A DNA stretch of 64,000 bases from Sulfurovum sp. (GTDB taxonomy: Bacteria > Campylobacterota > Campylobacteria > Campylobacterales > Sulfurovaceae): positions 1 through 64,000 of the forward strand of contig JAJPEU010000004.1 in the NCBI GenBank assembly GCA_021166685.1, in the 5' to 3' direction. This document shows positions 47,231 through 56,982 of this stretch, piece by piece (the first letter of the stretch is position 1; each line of letters opens with the position of its first letter). The notes beneath the pieces were generated by a model. It was given only the letters and a program-made list of their open reading frames with translations, had not been told where the DNA came from and did not search any database. The translations under genes and the position numbers were made by a program.

Positions 47231-49063
47231 GTGTCTTTAGCCCTTGCCAGAAAATACCGGCCTGCTACTTTTGATGACCTGATCGGTCAAGAGGCGGTTT
47301 CTCAGACACTCTCACTTGCTCTTGACGGCGACAGGCTTTCGCATGCCTATCTTTTTTCGGGGTTGCGCGGAAGCGGAAAGACCTCGACGGCACGAATTTT
47401 CGCCAAGGCATTGCTTTGCGAAAAAGGAACAACTTCACATCCCTGCGGAGAATGCATTCATTGTGTTATGGCAAATGAAAATCGCCATATAGATATTGTT
47501 GAGATGGACGCTGCATCCAATCGCGGAATTGACGACATTAAAGATCTTATCGAACACACCAAATACAAACCAAGCTTAGGAAGATACAAGATTTTCATTA
47601 TCGATGAAGTCCACATGTTGACCACGCAAGCATTTAACGCATTGCTTAAGACGCTTGAGGAACCGCCGGGCTTTGTGAAATTTATTTTAGCCACAACTGA
47701 TCCGCTGAAATTGCCCGCAACGATTCTTTCAAGAACACAGCACTTTAGATTTAAAAAAATATCTCAGAACCTTGTGCTTGGCCATCTTGAGCATATTCTC
47801 AATCTTGAAAATATAGAATATGAAAAAGAGGCTCTAGAAATCATCGCCCGCAGCGGTGCAGGAAGCCTAAGAGATTCATTGACGCTGCTTGACCAAGCCA
47901 TTGTTTATTCTAAAAATTTTGTTGATATCGGTACGGTTACAGGAATGCTTGGCATTATAAACCCAAGCATTTTGGGCCAACTGCTTGAAGACATCCTGCA
48001 CAAAGACCGTTCAAAAATACTTACTTTTATCCGCACAGCATCGGGATATGAAGCAGAAATGATACTTGACGAACTCACTCTTTATCTTAAAGAGCTGCTT
48101 CTTGCACAAAATACAATATTTTCGGCAATGATAATAGAGCGTTTTTTTCGAGTGATTGCCGATGCAAAAAACTTACTTGCCCTGGGAAGCGATGGTGAGT
48201 TTGTGCTAACTTTAACGCTCTTTAAAATGATAGAGGCATTAGAAATTAAAGAGATTGATGCAATGATTAAATCTTTAAAAAATGAACTCAAAGGAGTACA
48301 AATCTCTGCATTGACATCTGTTTGTGTAAACGAAGAAGAAACTGCCGTTCCCGCCGAAGTTATTACCATTACCCAAGAAGAGATTGTTTCTTCTTTGCCT
48401 TCGAAAATAGAAATTCAAAAAACAACTGTCTTCTCTGAAGAAAAAGCAGAAAAACAAACAGACAGAACACTTGTTTCCGCCCAAACGGCATCTATTCCTG
48501 AACCGCAAGAGGCATCTTTGCCCTCTTTGCAAAAATCCAATAAACAATCAGCCCAAATTGCAGAGACAAATCCCTATCAAAATAATTTCGAGACACTTAT
48601 TGAAAAAATATTTGACCGAAATTATGAGCTGGGTGCATGTTTTGAAGCCAACATCACCTTCGAAAGTTTTCAAAACAATCAACTCACGTGGGCTTCTGCG
48701 GCAGAGGGGGATGAAAAAAAGTTTCTCATTACTCATTGGGGGGTTATCAATATGTTTGTTAAAGAACTGTTTGGATTTGAAACAAAAATTATCAATATCC
48801 CCAAAGAGAATCTGCCAAACCAGCATAACAACGAAATGAAAAAAAACATTACTCCATCTTCTGATAAAGAATCAGAAGAATGCAATAATTTTTCTTCCAT
48901 GATAGAAGAGATTGAAATGAAAAGCTCTTGTGTTTCTCCGGAAACCGGAGAAACAGAGGCAGCCAAAGAAAAAGACCCCTCCACTATCCTGGAAGAACCC
49001 ATGATCAAAGAAGCGATTGCGCTTCTAGATCCTAAAAAAGTACGCATTAAACTCAATTCATAG
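47231..49063 (+). CDS. dnaX: DNA polymerase III subunit gamma/tau
   Basis: DnaX is the clamp-loader ATPase. The 610-residue protein has Walker A GLRGSGKTS (about 44-52), a four-cysteine zinc module (C at about 64, 73, 76 and 79), DEVHMLT (Walker B) and sensor 1 TTDPLKLPATILSRTQ. The C-terminal third is of low complexity with a small conserved end. It starts at GTG (47231) behind AAGGAG. A heptamer A-AAA-AAG in the zero frame (48715-48721) preceded by AGAGGGGG resembles the E. coli frameshift site. Confidence 0.96.
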   Translation: MSLALARKYRPATFDDLIGQEAVSQTLSLALDGDRLSHAYLFSGLRGSGKTSTARIFAKALLCEKGTTSHPCGECIHCVMANENRHIDIVEMDAASNRGIDDIKDLIEHTKYKPSLGRYKIFIIDEVHMLTTQAFNALLKTLEEPPGFVKFILATTDPLKLPATILSRTQHFRFKKISQNLVLGHLEHILNLENIEYEKEALEIIARSGAGSLRDSLTLLDQAIVYSKNFVDIGTVTGMLGIINPSILGQLLEDILHKDRSKILTFIRTASGYEAEMILDELTLYLKELLLAQNTIFSAMIIERFFRVIADAKNLLALGSDGEFVLTLTLFKMIEALEIKEIDAMIKSLKNELKGVQISALTSVCVNEEETAVPAEVITITQEEIVSSLPSKIEIQKTTVFSEEKAEKQTDRTLVSAQTASIPEPQEASLPSLQKSNKQSAQIAETNPYQNNFETLIEKIFDRNYELGACFEANITFESFQNNQLTWASAAEGDEKKFLITHWGVINMFVKELFGFETKIINIPKENLPNQHNNEMKKNITPSSDKESEECNNFSSMIEEIEMKSSCVSPETGETEAAKEKDPSTILEEPMIKEAIALLDPKKVRIKLNS

Positions 49064-49068
49064 CAGCA

Positions 49069-49878
49069 TCAATCTATCCAAGCATCCGTAACGAACTTGG
49101 GCGCATTGTCATAGATCTTTATTTTTTTTGCATCCCTGCAGCGTCCCTCATCATCAAGCTCAAATATCACCATCTGCAAAAGTGATTTACAGGTCTCAGG
49201 TACACTAAAATGCCCTCCTAATCCCGTTAGAAACCGTTTGATAGGTACATCATGGTGCATGCCGATCACGCCATCCCTGCAGCCGGTAAGCCCTACGTCG
49301 GTAACATAACAACACCCCTCTACAATTTGCAAATCGTCTGTGCCTACGTGGGTATGCGTTCCGAGTATAGCGCCTACATCCTTTTTGAGCATATGTAAAA
49401 GAACCTGTTTTTCACTGCTCGCCTCAGCATGCATATCTATCACTATATGCTTTATATTTTTCATTTTAAGCCGGTTAATTTCTTGCAAGATCACAGTAAA
49501 CGGATTATCCACCATAGGCATAGTATAATAACCCATAAGGTTCAGTATGGCTATTTTTTTACCAGATACAGTAGTCTCATAAACTCCTTTTCCCGGTGTC
49601 TCTTGAGGATAGTTAATGGGACGAATAAGAGGATAGGTATCAAAAAGAGGCAAAACCTCTTTCTTGTCAAAGCTATGATTGCCGCCTGTCATCATATCTA
49701 TGCCGCAATCTAGCAATTCTACGCAGTTTTTTTCCGTGAGACCAAAGCCGTGACTTGCATTTTCATAGTTTGCTATCACGTAGTCAAGGGAGTACTCTTG
49801 CTTTAAGCGCTCAAGATGGTGCTTTACCATAAGACGGCCGGGCTTACCTACGATATCTCCGATAAAACCGATTTTCAA
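49069..49878 (-). CDS. ymdB: YmdB-family metallophosphoesterase
   Basis: The 269-residue protein belongs to the YmdB/DR1281 phosphodiesterase family (TIGR00282). Metal-binding motifs are FIGDIVGKPGR (5-15), ANYENASHGFGLT (about 36-48), GGNHSFDKKEV, DMHAEASSEK and GTHTHVGTDD. In other bacteria YmdB hydrolyses cyclic nucleotides or phosphodiesters and affects development and biofilms. The function in this phylum is not established. It is convergent with dnaX (5 bases) and follows fabH by 18 bases. Confidence 0.9.
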   Translation of the reverse strand: MKIGFIGDIVGKPGRLMVKHHLERLKQEYSLDYVIANYENASHGFGLTEKNCVELLDCGIDMMTGGNHSFDKKEVLPLFDTYPLIRPINYPQETPGKGVYETTVSGKKIAILNLMGYYTMPMVDNPFTVILQEINRLKMKNIKHIVIDMHAEASSEKQVLLHMLKKDVGAILGTHTHVGTDDLQIVEGCCYVTDVGLTGCRDGVIGMHHDVPIKRFLTGLGGHFSVPETCKSLLQMVIFELDDEGRCRDAKKIKIYDNAPKFVTDAWID

Positions 49879-49896
49879 AAACCACTTCCCTTTATT

Positions 49897-50916
49897 TTAC
49901 TGTTTGGCTTTCCCGGCAAAAGGAAGCAGGGCGCTCGCCCAAGTCAATCCCCCGCCAAAAGTATCCAGCAGCATCAAATCACCCGTTTTAAGTCTTCCCT
50001 CTTCATAAATATCATTGATTGCCATAGGAATAGAAGCGGCTGAAGTATTGCCGTATTTTCCCACTGTAAGAACAACCTGATCTTCTCTCATCTTCAAGGC
50101 ATCGCCTACTGCTTTGATGATACGGTAATTTGCCTGATGAGGAATAAAGTGAGGAATATCTTCGGCAGTTATGCCATTGGTTTCTAATATCTCCTGCACA
50201 TCTTTTGTTAATGTTTTTACTGCCAATTTAAAAGTTTCATTTCCCTTCATCTGTACAAACTGAAGCCCCTCGTCAATCATTTTTTGACTCACAGGGTGCA
50301 CTGATCCGGGTGCAGGAGTAACCAAAAAATCTGCATATGCACCGTCCGCACTGGCATGGATATCTATGAGAGCTTCTGCTTTATTTTCAGTAGCACAGAT
50401 CATTGCTGCTCCTGCACCGTCTCCAAAAAGAATACAAGTGCTTCTGTCGGTATAGTCTACAATTGAAGAGAATTTTTCAGCTCCGATAATCAATACATTT
50501 TTTTTCATGCCAGACTCTATAAATGCTTTTGCAACACTAAGCAAATAGACAAATCCGCTGCATGCAGCCGAAATATCAAAAGCCTGCACATTGTGAATAT
50601 CTAATTTATCAGATATGATGCATGCTGTTGAAGGCATATTAAAATAATCCGGCGTAACAGTCGCGCACAAAATTAAATCAATGTCTTCTTTTAAGACTCC
50701 TGACCTGTCTATGGCAAGCTGTGCAGCTTTAACTCCCATATCACTTGTAAATTCGTCTGCTGCTGCGATATGCCTCTCTTTTATTCCTGTGCGTTTTACA
50801 ATCCACTCATCTGTGGTATCTACCATTTTTTCAAGATCTGCATTGCTTAAGATCTTTTTGGGCACATAAGCGCCTATTGACCTGAAAGAAGCATATATCT
50901 GCTTTGCTTGTGACAT
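49897..50916 (-). CDS. fabH: 3-oxoacyl-ACP synthase III (FabH)
   Basis: FabH condenses acetyl-CoA with malonyl-ACP to start fatty acid synthesis. The 339-residue sequence has the catalytic cysteine in [12 protein letters not shown] (about residue 118), histidine in [10 protein letters not shown] and asparagine in [10 protein letters not shown], the full Cys-His-Asn triad. The length is usual. It follows plsX by 86 bases, after a hairpin. The cluster plsX-fabH with rpmF upstream is common in bacteria. Confidence 0.97.
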   Translation of the reverse strand: MSQAKQIYASFRSIGAYVPKKILSNADLEKMVDTTDEWIVKRTGIKERHIAAADEFTSDMGVKAAQLAIDRSGVLKEDIDLILCATVTPDYFNMPSTACIISDKLDIHNVQAFDISAACSGFVYLLSVAKAFIESGMKKNVLIIGAEKFSSIVDYTDRSTCILFGDGAGAAMICATENKAEALIDIHASADGAYADFLVTPAPGSVHPVSQKMIDEGLQFVQMKGNETFKLAVKTLTKDVQEILETNGITAEDIPHFIPHQANYRIIKAVGDALKMREDQVVLTVGKYGNTSAASIPMAINDIYEEGRLKTGDLMLLDTFGGGLTWASALLPFAGKAKQ

Positions 50917-50980
50917 GATCGTCCTTGAATATAAAGTATGTTATTTTACCATAAATAGATAAAAGGGGAGTTTGAGGGCA

Positions 50981-51004
50981 AACCCAAGAAAGTTTTCTTG
51001 GGTT
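50981..51004 (-). terminator. Hairpin at the end of plsX
   Basis: AACCCAAGAAA (50981-50991) and TTTCTTGGGTT (50994-51004) form an 11-bp perfect stem with a two-base loop that overlaps the plsX stop codon. It may end or attenuate transcription before fabH. No T tract follows. Confidence 0.5.
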
Positions 51005-51992
51005 ATTTGTTTTCGTCCAGAAGAGCTTCTATTGTTTTGTTTACATTGGATTCAGTATATCTTATGGCTTGAAATATTGCATTTTTAATTGCTTTTGAGT
51101 TTGAACTTCCATGGCTGATAATCACGCATCCGTTTATACCCAAAAGCGGTGCTCCGCCATACTCGGCATAATCAACTTGTTTTTTCATATTGCCAAATAC
51201 TTTTTTCTTCATCATCAATGCACCGATTTTGGCAGGCAGTGATTTTCGAATATGCTGTTTCATCAATGCAAAAATAGTAGAAACAACTCCTTCGCTTGTC
51301 TTAAGCAAAATATTGCCGGTAAAACCATCACAAACAACAACATTGACATGGCCATTAAAAATATCACGTCCTTCGACATTGCCCACAAAACCGTTCAATC
51401 CCTTAAGCAGCTTAAAGGCTTCTTTTGTAAGAGCGTTTCCCTTGCTGTCTTCTTCTCCGTTGGCAAGAAGCCCTACTCTTGGAGAAGCGACCTTAAGTAT
51501 CTCTTTAGCATAAGCCTCTCCCATCACACCAAACTCATAGAGGTTTTTTGGTGTGCAGTCTACCACGGCGCCAACGTCAAGTACAAGCGTTTTTGTCTGA
51601 ATTACACTTGGCATCAATGTGGCAAGTGCCGGTTTTGAAATATGGGGCAAACGTCCTATTCTCAAAGTGGCCAAAGACATTGTGGCTCCGCTATGTCCTG
51701 CGGAAACAACTGCATCTGCCTCATGGTCACGCACCAATTCAACTGCCTTATAGATAGATGACTCTTTTCTTCTGAGTGCATTGGTCGCCTGGTCACTCAT
51801 TGAAATAATGTCCGACGATTCAACAATTTGGACTTTTTCATGATAATATTGTGGAAGAAGTGCGAGTATTTCTGTTTTTTTTCCAACGAGTATAGGAAGA
51901 AACTTTTCACTTTCAAGTGCCTGAACTACACCATCAATGATGGGCTCCGGACCGAAATCCCCACCCATTGCATCTATTGCAATTTTAATCAT
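51003..51992 (-). CDS. plsX: Phosphate acyltransferase PlsX
   Basis: PlsX makes acyl-phosphate from acyl-ACP, which PlsY (near 17 kb here) then transfers to glycerol-3-phosphate. The 329 residues start [21 protein letters not shown], the family signature, and include [20 protein letters not shown] and [15 protein letters not shown]. The length is normal. The ATG lies three bases after the rpmF stop, so the two are translated from one mRNA. Confidence 0.97.
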   Translation of the reverse strand: MIKIAIDAMGGDFGPEPIIDGVVQALESEKFLPILVGKKTEILALLPQYYHEKVQIVESSDIISMSDQATNALRRKESSIYKAVELVRDHEADAVVSAGHSGATMSLATLRIGRLPHISKPALATLMPSVIQTKTLVLDVGAVVDCTPKNLYEFGVMGEAYAKEILKVASPRVGLLANGEEDSKGNALTKEAFKLLKGLNGFVGNVEGRDIFNGHVNVVVCDGFTGNILLKTSEGVVSTIFALMKQHIRKSLPAKIGALMMKKKVFGNMKKQVDYAEYGGAPLLGINGCVIISHGSSNSKAIKNAIFQAIRYTESNVNKTIEALLDENK

Positions 51993-51995
51993 GCA

Positions 51996-52154
51996 TTACG
52001 CTTTTGTTTTATATTCACCGGTAGTCATATTCATATGGTGAGGCATTCTCCATGTACCATCTGCATCTTTTACCGGCATTGGTAGTGTCAGTTTATAATG
52101 TGTTCTTCTTTTTGCTGATCTTGTGTGGCTCACACGTCTCTTAGGTACTGCCAT
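51996..52154 (-). CDS. rpmF: 50S ribosomal protein L32
   Basis: A 52-residue protein begins [20 protein letters not shown] and continues [20 protein letters not shown], the standard L32 sequence. The zinc cysteines of many L32 proteins are absent, which is the usual C-minus form. It is located between yceD and plsX, as in many bacteria. Start ATG at 52154; the upstream sequence AAAGGATATACA is a good ribosome binding site. Confidence 0.95.
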   Translation of the reverse strand: MAVPKRRVSHTRSAKRRTHYKLTLPMPVKDADGTWRMPHHMNMTTGEYKTKA

Positions 52155-52179
52155 TGTATATCCTTTTATGTAAATTTAT

Positions 52180-52554
52180 TTAAAATTCTACCTCAAAAAC
52201 TTCATCACTCTTACTGCATATGCTGCAATAATGATAAGAACCCTTGAGTGCATTAATTTCGCTTTCTAGAATGTAAGACAGGTCTATCTTGCCATCTAAA
52301 AATTCAATTATATCCAAATCATCTTTATCTTCCATTGCCTGATCACTAATCGTCAGCTTTAAGGAATTTTCCAGAGTGTGACCGAATGTACTGCCACACC
52401 TATCGCAATCCAATGTCACTTCCCCGCTTAGTTTTGCGTCAAGGATAACACGATGATAACCGCTTTTTTGTAAATTGCCTTCAAGTTTGGCATCTTCAAA
52501 CTCGACCTTGAATGGTTTTGGTGTAGTCCCTACTTTTTCAAAATCTATTTTCAT
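52180..52554 (-). CDS. yceD: YceD/DUF177 family protein
   Basis: The 124-residue protein has the DUF177 cysteine pair VTLDCDRCGSTF (about 66-77) and a second pair CSICSK near 112-117, which may bind a metal. In bacteria and plants DUF177 proteins are encoded beside rpmF and are linked to 23S rRNA and large-subunit maturation. The neighbouring rpmF (25 bases downstream) supports the call. Confidence 0.85.
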   Translation of the reverse strand: MKIDFEKVGTTPKPFKVEFEDAKLEGNLQKSGYHRVILDAKLSGEVTLDCDRCGSTFGHTLENSLKLTISDQAMEDKDDLDIIEFLDGKIDLSYILESEINALKGSYHYCSICSKSDEVFEVEF

Positions 52555-52669
52555 TAACGCCTCTTTTTAAAAAACAAATTTACCTAAACTTCTAACTCGC
52601 AAAAAGATCCATCGTCAATCCTCTATCAAGTCTTTTGGATGCTCTTTTACGGTATAAATAGATGGATGG

Positions 52670-53083
52670 TTAGCAAATCTCTCTTTGAGAAAAGAAGAAG
52701 CTAATTTCGTTTGCTGCATTTTCCAAAGAGTCACTTCCGTGAACCGCATTAGCATCAATACTTTCAGCAAAATCTGCCCTGATTGTCCCAGGAGCTGCTT
52801 CTTTAGGGTTGGTTGCCCCCATAAGATCTCGATTTTTAGCCATAGCATCTTTGCCTTCAAGCACTGTCACTACAACCGGGCCGGAAATCATGAAATCGAC
52901 AAGATCTTTAAAAAAAGGTCTTTGTGCATGAACAGCATAAAACGCTTCTGCATCCTCTCTGCTTAGTTTGATTTTTTTAGTAGCAGCGATTCTAAGTCCT
53001 GCGCTTTCAAATCTGTCAAGAATTTTTCCCACTACGTTTTTAGCAACTGCATCAGGCTTAATGATAGATAATGTTTGTTCCAT
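52670..53083 (-). CDS. ndk: Nucleoside diphosphate kinase
   Basis: Ndk balances nucleoside triphosphates by phosphotransfer through a histidine. The 137 residues start [16 protein letters not shown] and contain the active-site segment [20 protein letters not shown] with the phospho-histidine near residue 116. The open frame extends 13 codons further. I use the ATG at 53083, which has AGGAA upstream and gives the standard N-terminus. It follows the ferredoxin gene by 160 bases. Confidence 0.97.
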   Translation of the reverse strand: MEQTLSIIKPDAVAKNVVGKILDRFESAGLRIAATKKIKLSREDAEAFYAVHAQRPFFKDLVDFMISGPVVVTVLEGKDAMAKNRDLMGATNPKEAAPGTIRADFAESIDANAVHGSDSLENAANEISFFFSQREIC

Positions 53084-53212
53084 ATGATAATTCCTACACA
53101 CAAAATTTACTTTTGTCAGCAAAGATTTATTGCTTTTTGACGAAAAAGTATTCGGGGGGATTTTAGCAAAAAAGATATTAAAAGAAAATTAAGAATAACA
53201 AAGAAAGGGTGG

Positions 53213-53237
53213 ATTCATTGGGTAAAACCCAATGAAT
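53213..53237 (-). terminator. Hairpin after the ferredoxin gene
   Basis: ATTCATTGGGT (53213-53223) and ACCCAATGAAT (53227-53237) form a perfect 11-bp stem with a three-base loop, starting seven bases after the ferredoxin stop. The following sequence (CCACCCTTTCTTTG) has only a weak T content. Confidence 0.55.
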
Positions 53238-53243
53238 AAAGTA

Positions 53244-53606
53244 TTAGTCTTCAATAACCGGTTTTCTGGCCTGTCTGTCATCCATACTAACTTCTTTTCT
53301 GAAAGGCATTTCAGCATCCGCATCTTCTACGCCGTAGTTGTGCCCGCCCACATAATTTGCTCCCGAAAAGAAATCTTTATGTTCAGACGTAAAAGGCATA
53401 TCCCATGTGATACAGCCTTCTGTTGGGCATGCTTCCGCACATGCCGGTGTATCATGATAGCCTACACACTCAACACATTTATCAGGATATACATAATAAC
53501 ATTCTTCTCCTGTCGGATTATCATCCTCGTCTACAATCGCTTCAACCGGACACTCATCGATACAAGCTGCACAATTGATACAAAGATCAGTAATTATTAC
53601 CGCCAT
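53244..53606 (-). CDS. fdxA: Ferredoxin, 2[4Fe-4S], with C-terminal extension
   Basis: The 120-residue protein has the first cluster motif CINCAACIDECP (9-20) and a second, CVECVGYHDTPACAEACP (about 44-61), again with eight residues between the second and third cysteines. A 50-residue acidic C-terminal extension (HKDFFSGANYVGGHNYGVED...) follows. From memory, C. jejuni fdxA occupies the same position near ndk. It probably carries electrons in the cytoplasm, for example for pyruvate or 2-oxoglutarate oxidoreductase. It lies 63 bases after metK. Confidence 0.9.
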   Translation of the reverse strand: MAVIITDLCINCAACIDECPVEAIVDEDDNPTGEECYYVYPDKCVECVGYHDTPACAEACPTEGCITWDMPFTSEHKDFFSGANYVGGHNYGVEDADAEMPFRKEVSMDDRQARKPVIED

Positions 53607-53669
53607 TTTTTAACTCCTTAATTTTAAAGTTTACAAACTATAACCAAACTTATTTAAATTATTCTTTAA

Positions 53670-54827
53670 TTAGATATGAAAATAGGCTTTTATCTGGGGA
53701 ACTTTATCCAATTTTTCCCAAGTAAACCCTTCTTCTTCTCTGCCAAAATGTCCATAGGCCGCTGTTTTTCTATAAATAGGTCTAAGCAAATCCAAACTCT
53801 CTATGATTCCTTTTGGAGTAAGATCAAATAATGCCTTGACACATTCTGTGATTTTTGATTCTTCTACTTTTGCCGTCCCGTGGGTATCTATATAAATAGA
53901 AACGGGGTTGGCTATGCCTATAGCATACGCTATTTGAATAGTGACTTTATCGCAAATGCCCGAAGCTACAAGATTTTTGGCAACATGTCTTGCTGCATAG
54001 GCGCCTGAACGGTCTACTTTTGTAGGATCTTTTCCTGAAAATGCACCGCCGCCGTGCGGACATGAACCGCCATACGTGTCAACAATAATTTTTCTGCCTG
54101 TAAGTCCCGCGTCCCCCTGAGGCCCTCCGATGACAAACCGACCTGTAGGGTTAATGTGATAAGTGACGTCATCATTCATTAAATGCTCAGGTATCACCGC
54201 TTTAATAACCTCTTCAAGTACGGCTTCTTGCACTTTTTCCAAACTTACTTCAGGGTGATGCTGAGTCGAAACAACAATCGTATCAATCGCCACAGGTTTT
54301 CCGTCGACATACTTTACGCTTACTTGCGCTTTGCCATCCGGGCGCAGGAATGGTATTGTGCCGTTTTTGCGGACTTCTGCTAATTTTGAAGTAAGCTTGT
54401 GTGCCAAAGAAATAGGCAAAGGCATCAATTCTTTGGTTTCATTGCATGCATATCCAAACATCAACCCCTGATCCCCTGCTCCAATCTCGCCAGAAGCTTG
54501 ATCGACACCCTGATTAATATCGGGGCTTTGTTCGCCTACACCATTCAGCACACCTGCACTTCGATAATCAAACCCATAGTTTGCATCGGTATAGCCAATC
54601 TCTCTTATTACTTCCCTGGCAACTTCTTGCATAGGGCAGTAGGTATGTGTTTTTAATTCTCCAGCAATAACACAAAAACCATTGCTCAGTAACGTTTCAC
54701 ATGCCACTCTGGCCTGTGGATCATTTTCAATGATATAATCTAAAATTGCATCAGAGATTTGATCGGCCATCTTGTCAGGATGACCTTCGGTTACCGATTC
54801 ACTTGTAAAAATGTATTCGTTAGCCAT
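53670..54827 (-). CDS. metK: S-adenosylmethionine synthetase
   Basis: MetK makes SAM from methionine and ATP. The 385 residues include [20 protein letters not shown] (about 10-29), [16 protein letters not shown] (methionine loop), [21 protein letters not shown] and [20 protein letters not shown], given here as separate conserved blocks. The length matches the family. It is preceded by AAGGAAAAAA before the ATG. dxs lies upstream, separated by a strong hairpin. Confidence 0.98.
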   Translation of the reverse strand: MANEYIFTSESVTEGHPDKMADQISDAILDYIIENDPQARVACETLLSNGFCVIAGELKTHTYCPMQEVAREVIREIGYTDANYGFDYRSAGVLNGVGEQSPDINQGVDQASGEIGAGDQGLMFGYACNETKELMPLPISLAHKLTSKLAEVRKNGTIPFLRPDGKAQVSVKYVDGKPVAIDTIVVSTQHHPEVSLEKVQEAVLEEVIKAVIPEHLMNDDVTYHINPTGRFVIGGPQGDAGLTGRKIIVDTYGGSCPHGGGAFSGKDPTKVDRSGAYAARHVAKNLVASGICDKVTIQIAYAIGIANPVSIYIDTHGTAKVEESKITECVKALFDLTPKGIIESLDLLRPIYRKTAAYGHFGREEEGFTWEKLDKVPQIKAYFHI

Positions 54828-54857
54828 TTTTTTCCTTTAAAATATTTGTTCACTGTC

Positions 54858-54902
54858 ACTGAACTTAAAAAAAAATCTGAAAGATACTTTTTTAAGTTCA
54901 GT
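54858..54902 (-). terminator. Terminator after dxs
   Basis: ACTGAACTTAAAAAA (54858-54872) and TTTTTTAAGTTCAGT (54888-54902) form a perfect 15-bp stem with a 15-base loop. On the minus strand the 3' arm begins with nine T residues. It lies 55 bases after the dxs stop and likely separates dxs from metK. Confidence 0.65.
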
Positions 54903-54922
54903 GTTTATCTCTATTGCGTTTT

Positions 54923-54962
54923 AGCCGGGATTCAAAACCCTAGACACAACCGCTGCGCTATA
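54923..54962 (-). other. tRNA-like fragment at the dxs 3' end
   Basis: On the minus strand TAGCGCAGCGGTTGTG resembles a tRNA D-arm and GGTTTTGAATCCCGGC resembles a T-arm, joined directly without an anticodon arm. The fragment begins at the dxs stop codon. It cannot fold as a functional tRNA and may be a deletion remnant or an integration scar. Confidence 0.3.
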
Positions 54963-56757
54963 CTATCTTTTTTGCCAGCTGTCCAGGTAAAATTCCCAAA
55001 GATGCTTCAACTTCTTTTGTATCGCCGTGCGCAATAAAAGAATCATTGTACTCAAAAGTAGTAAGCACTACATCTTGTATCTTGTTTTGGCTTAAAAACT
55101 CCAACAATGCAGAGCCTACGCCCCCATGTGCCGCACTATCTGAAAAGACATACCATTTTTTATAGGTGTGCGTCAATGCCAAAAGCATCTTTTCATCCAA
55201 AGGCTTCACAAAACGTAAATCCAAGATACCCACTCTTTGCTCAATCAAAGCTGCAGTTTGTTCTGCCCGCCCCACTCCATTGCCGTATCCGATAAAAAGA
55301 ATCTTTTCTCCTTCTTGCAGCAATTCTGATTTCCCCAGCTCAAAAGGTTTACTTTCCCTTTCTTTGGCCAAAAAAGCACCTCTGGGATATCTAAATGCGC
55401 AAGGCTTACGGTACTCTTTGGCAAACTCCATTACAAATTTCATTGTCGTTTCATTGCATGGGGCACAAAGCGTCATATTGGGTATCGCTCTAAGATACGA
55501 AATATCAAATGCTCCCTGATGTGTCTCTCCGTCTTCACCAACGATGCCGGCTCTGTCTATAGCAAATGTCACGCCAAGATCCATCAGTGCAATGTCATGA
55601 ATAACTTGATCGTATCCTCTTTGCAAAAAGGTAGAATAAATTGCACAAAACGGCTTAAATCCTTCTTTTGCAAGCGGCCCCATTGAAGTGACGGCGTGCT
55701 GTTCGGCGATCGCAACATCCCAAAAGCGGTCGGGATATTTTTCCATAGCCGCGCTCATACCGGTACCGCTTGGCATTGCCGCAGTAACACCGACCACTTT
55801 CTCATCTCTTTGCGCTAAAGACAGCAATGTTTCTGAAAAAATAGCGGTGGCTGATTTTGATGTGCTTTTTTTGATTGATTGGCCCGTCTTGAGATCAAAA
55901 GCACTCACTCCATGCCAATGCTCTTTATTGCCTTCGGCTATCTCGTAACCTTTTCCTTTTGTCGTTTGGGCATGAATAATTACAGGCTTTTTAAGATTTT
56001 TAGCTATTTTCATCGTTTCGATCAGCGAACCGATATCATGGCCATCCACCGGACCGATATACTCAACCCCCATCTCTTCAAACAAAATCCCAGGAGTAAT
56101 CAAACGAAACGACTCTTCAAATTTTTTTGCCATATAGCTTGCGCTCTCTGGAAAATGGTCCAATACCTTTTCGACTTTCAGCTTAAATTTTTGATAAAAT
56201 GATCCTGCCATTGTCTGAGAAAGCAGTTTGCTGATAGCACCTATAGGTTTGGCGATACTCATTTCATTATCATTAAGAATAATAACAACCGGATATTTTC
56301 TGTCTCCGAGTTCATTGAGCGCTTCATATACCATTCCTGCGCTCATACTTCCATCACCAATCAAAACTACCGGTATGCGGTCTTCTTTTTTTAGCGCGAT
56401 AGCTTTTGCCGCGCCTACTGCCAATGAAATTGAAGTAGAACTATGCCCTGCAATATAATAATCAAATTTTGACTCTTTGGGTTTAGTATAGCCGCTAAGC
56501 CCTCCAAACTGGCGCAAGGTATCAAAACTGTCCCATCGGCCCGTAATCAATTTATGCGCATAAGCCTGATGGCTGACATCAAAAATAAAAGGGTCCTTTT
56601 GTACATCAAAAACTTTATGCATAGCCACAATAAGATCGGTTGCCCCCATAGTTGAACTCAAGTGTCCCCCATTTTTACTTACCGTATACAATATCTTTTG
56701 TCTGATATCTTCAGATAATAATTTGAGCTCTTCTATAGAATAGGATTGTATATTCAT
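54958..56757 (-). CDS. dxs: 1-deoxy-D-xylulose-5-phosphate synthase
   Basis: Dxs condenses pyruvate and glyceraldehyde-3-phosphate with thiamine diphosphate to start the MEP isoprenoid pathway. The 599 residues contain GHLSSTMGATDLIVAMH (N-terminal), the ThDP motif GDGSMSAGMVYEALN and the second-domain DRAGIVGEDGETHQGAFDIS, in separate blocks. The length is slightly below the usual 620. In flagellated relatives fliH lies directly upstream; here a 71-codon gene does, 9 bases away. Confidence 0.97.
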   Translation of the reverse strand: MNIQSYSIEELKLLSEDIRQKILYTVSKNGGHLSSTMGATDLIVAMHKVFDVQKDPFIFDVSHQAYAHKLITGRWDSFDTLRQFGGLSGYTKPKESKFDYYIAGHSSTSISLAVGAAKAIALKKEDRIPVVLIGDGSMSAGMVYEALNELGDRKYPVVIILNDNEMSIAKPIGAISKLLSQTMAGSFYQKFKLKVEKVLDHFPESASYMAKKFEESFRLITPGILFEEMGVEYIGPVDGHDIGSLIETMKIAKNLKKPVIIHAQTTKGKGYEIAEGNKEHWHGVSAFDLKTGQSIKKSTSKSATAIFSETLLSLAQRDEKVVGVTAAMPSGTGMSAAMEKYPDRFWDVAIAEQHAVTSMGPLAKEGFKPFCAIYSTFLQRGYDQVIHDIALMDLGVTFAIDRAGIVGEDGETHQGAFDISYLRAIPNMTLCAPCNETTMKFVMEFAKEYRKPCAFRYPRGAFLAKERESKPFELGKSELLQEGEKILFIGYGNGVGRAEQTAALIEQRVGILDLRFVKPLDEKMLLALTHTYKKWYVFSDSAAHGGVGSALLEFLSQNKIQDVVLTTFEYNDSFIAHGDTKEVEASLGILPGQLAKKIV

Positions 56758-56766
56758 CTTTTTTTC

Positions 56767-56982
56767 TTATCTCTTTTGTTTGGTATAGGCTGCGAGAAGT
56801 TTTTTTGCAAATTCAATCTCCTCTTCTTTATGCACTAAACCCAATCTTTGTGCAAGTTCTTCCAGGTCTTTATTTTTAATATTTGACTCAAAAGACGTGA
56901 GAATTTTTTTTTGATAAAAATCCTCTATTGCGAAAGGTTTGGTTTTAATCTCTTGGGCTTTGACGACTTGAATTTTTCTCAA
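56767..56982 (-). CDS. Small helical protein of unknown function
   Basis: The 71-residue protein starts MRKIQVVKAQEIKTKPFAI, then is mostly charged helix (EDFYQKKILTSFESNIKNKDLEELAQRLGLVHKEEEIEFAKKLLAAYTKQ, in parts). It has no membrane segment. It overlaps hisC by 4 bases and precedes dxs by 9 bases, so it is translated with them. The position is that of fliF-fliG-fliH in flagellated Campylobacterota. I see no convincing FliH motif, so it is either an unrelated small gene or a much reduced remnant. Confidence 0.65.
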   Translation of the reverse strand: MRKIQVVKAQEIKTKPFAIEDFYQKKILTSFESNIKNKDLEELAQRLGLVHKEEEIEFAKKLLAAYTKQKR

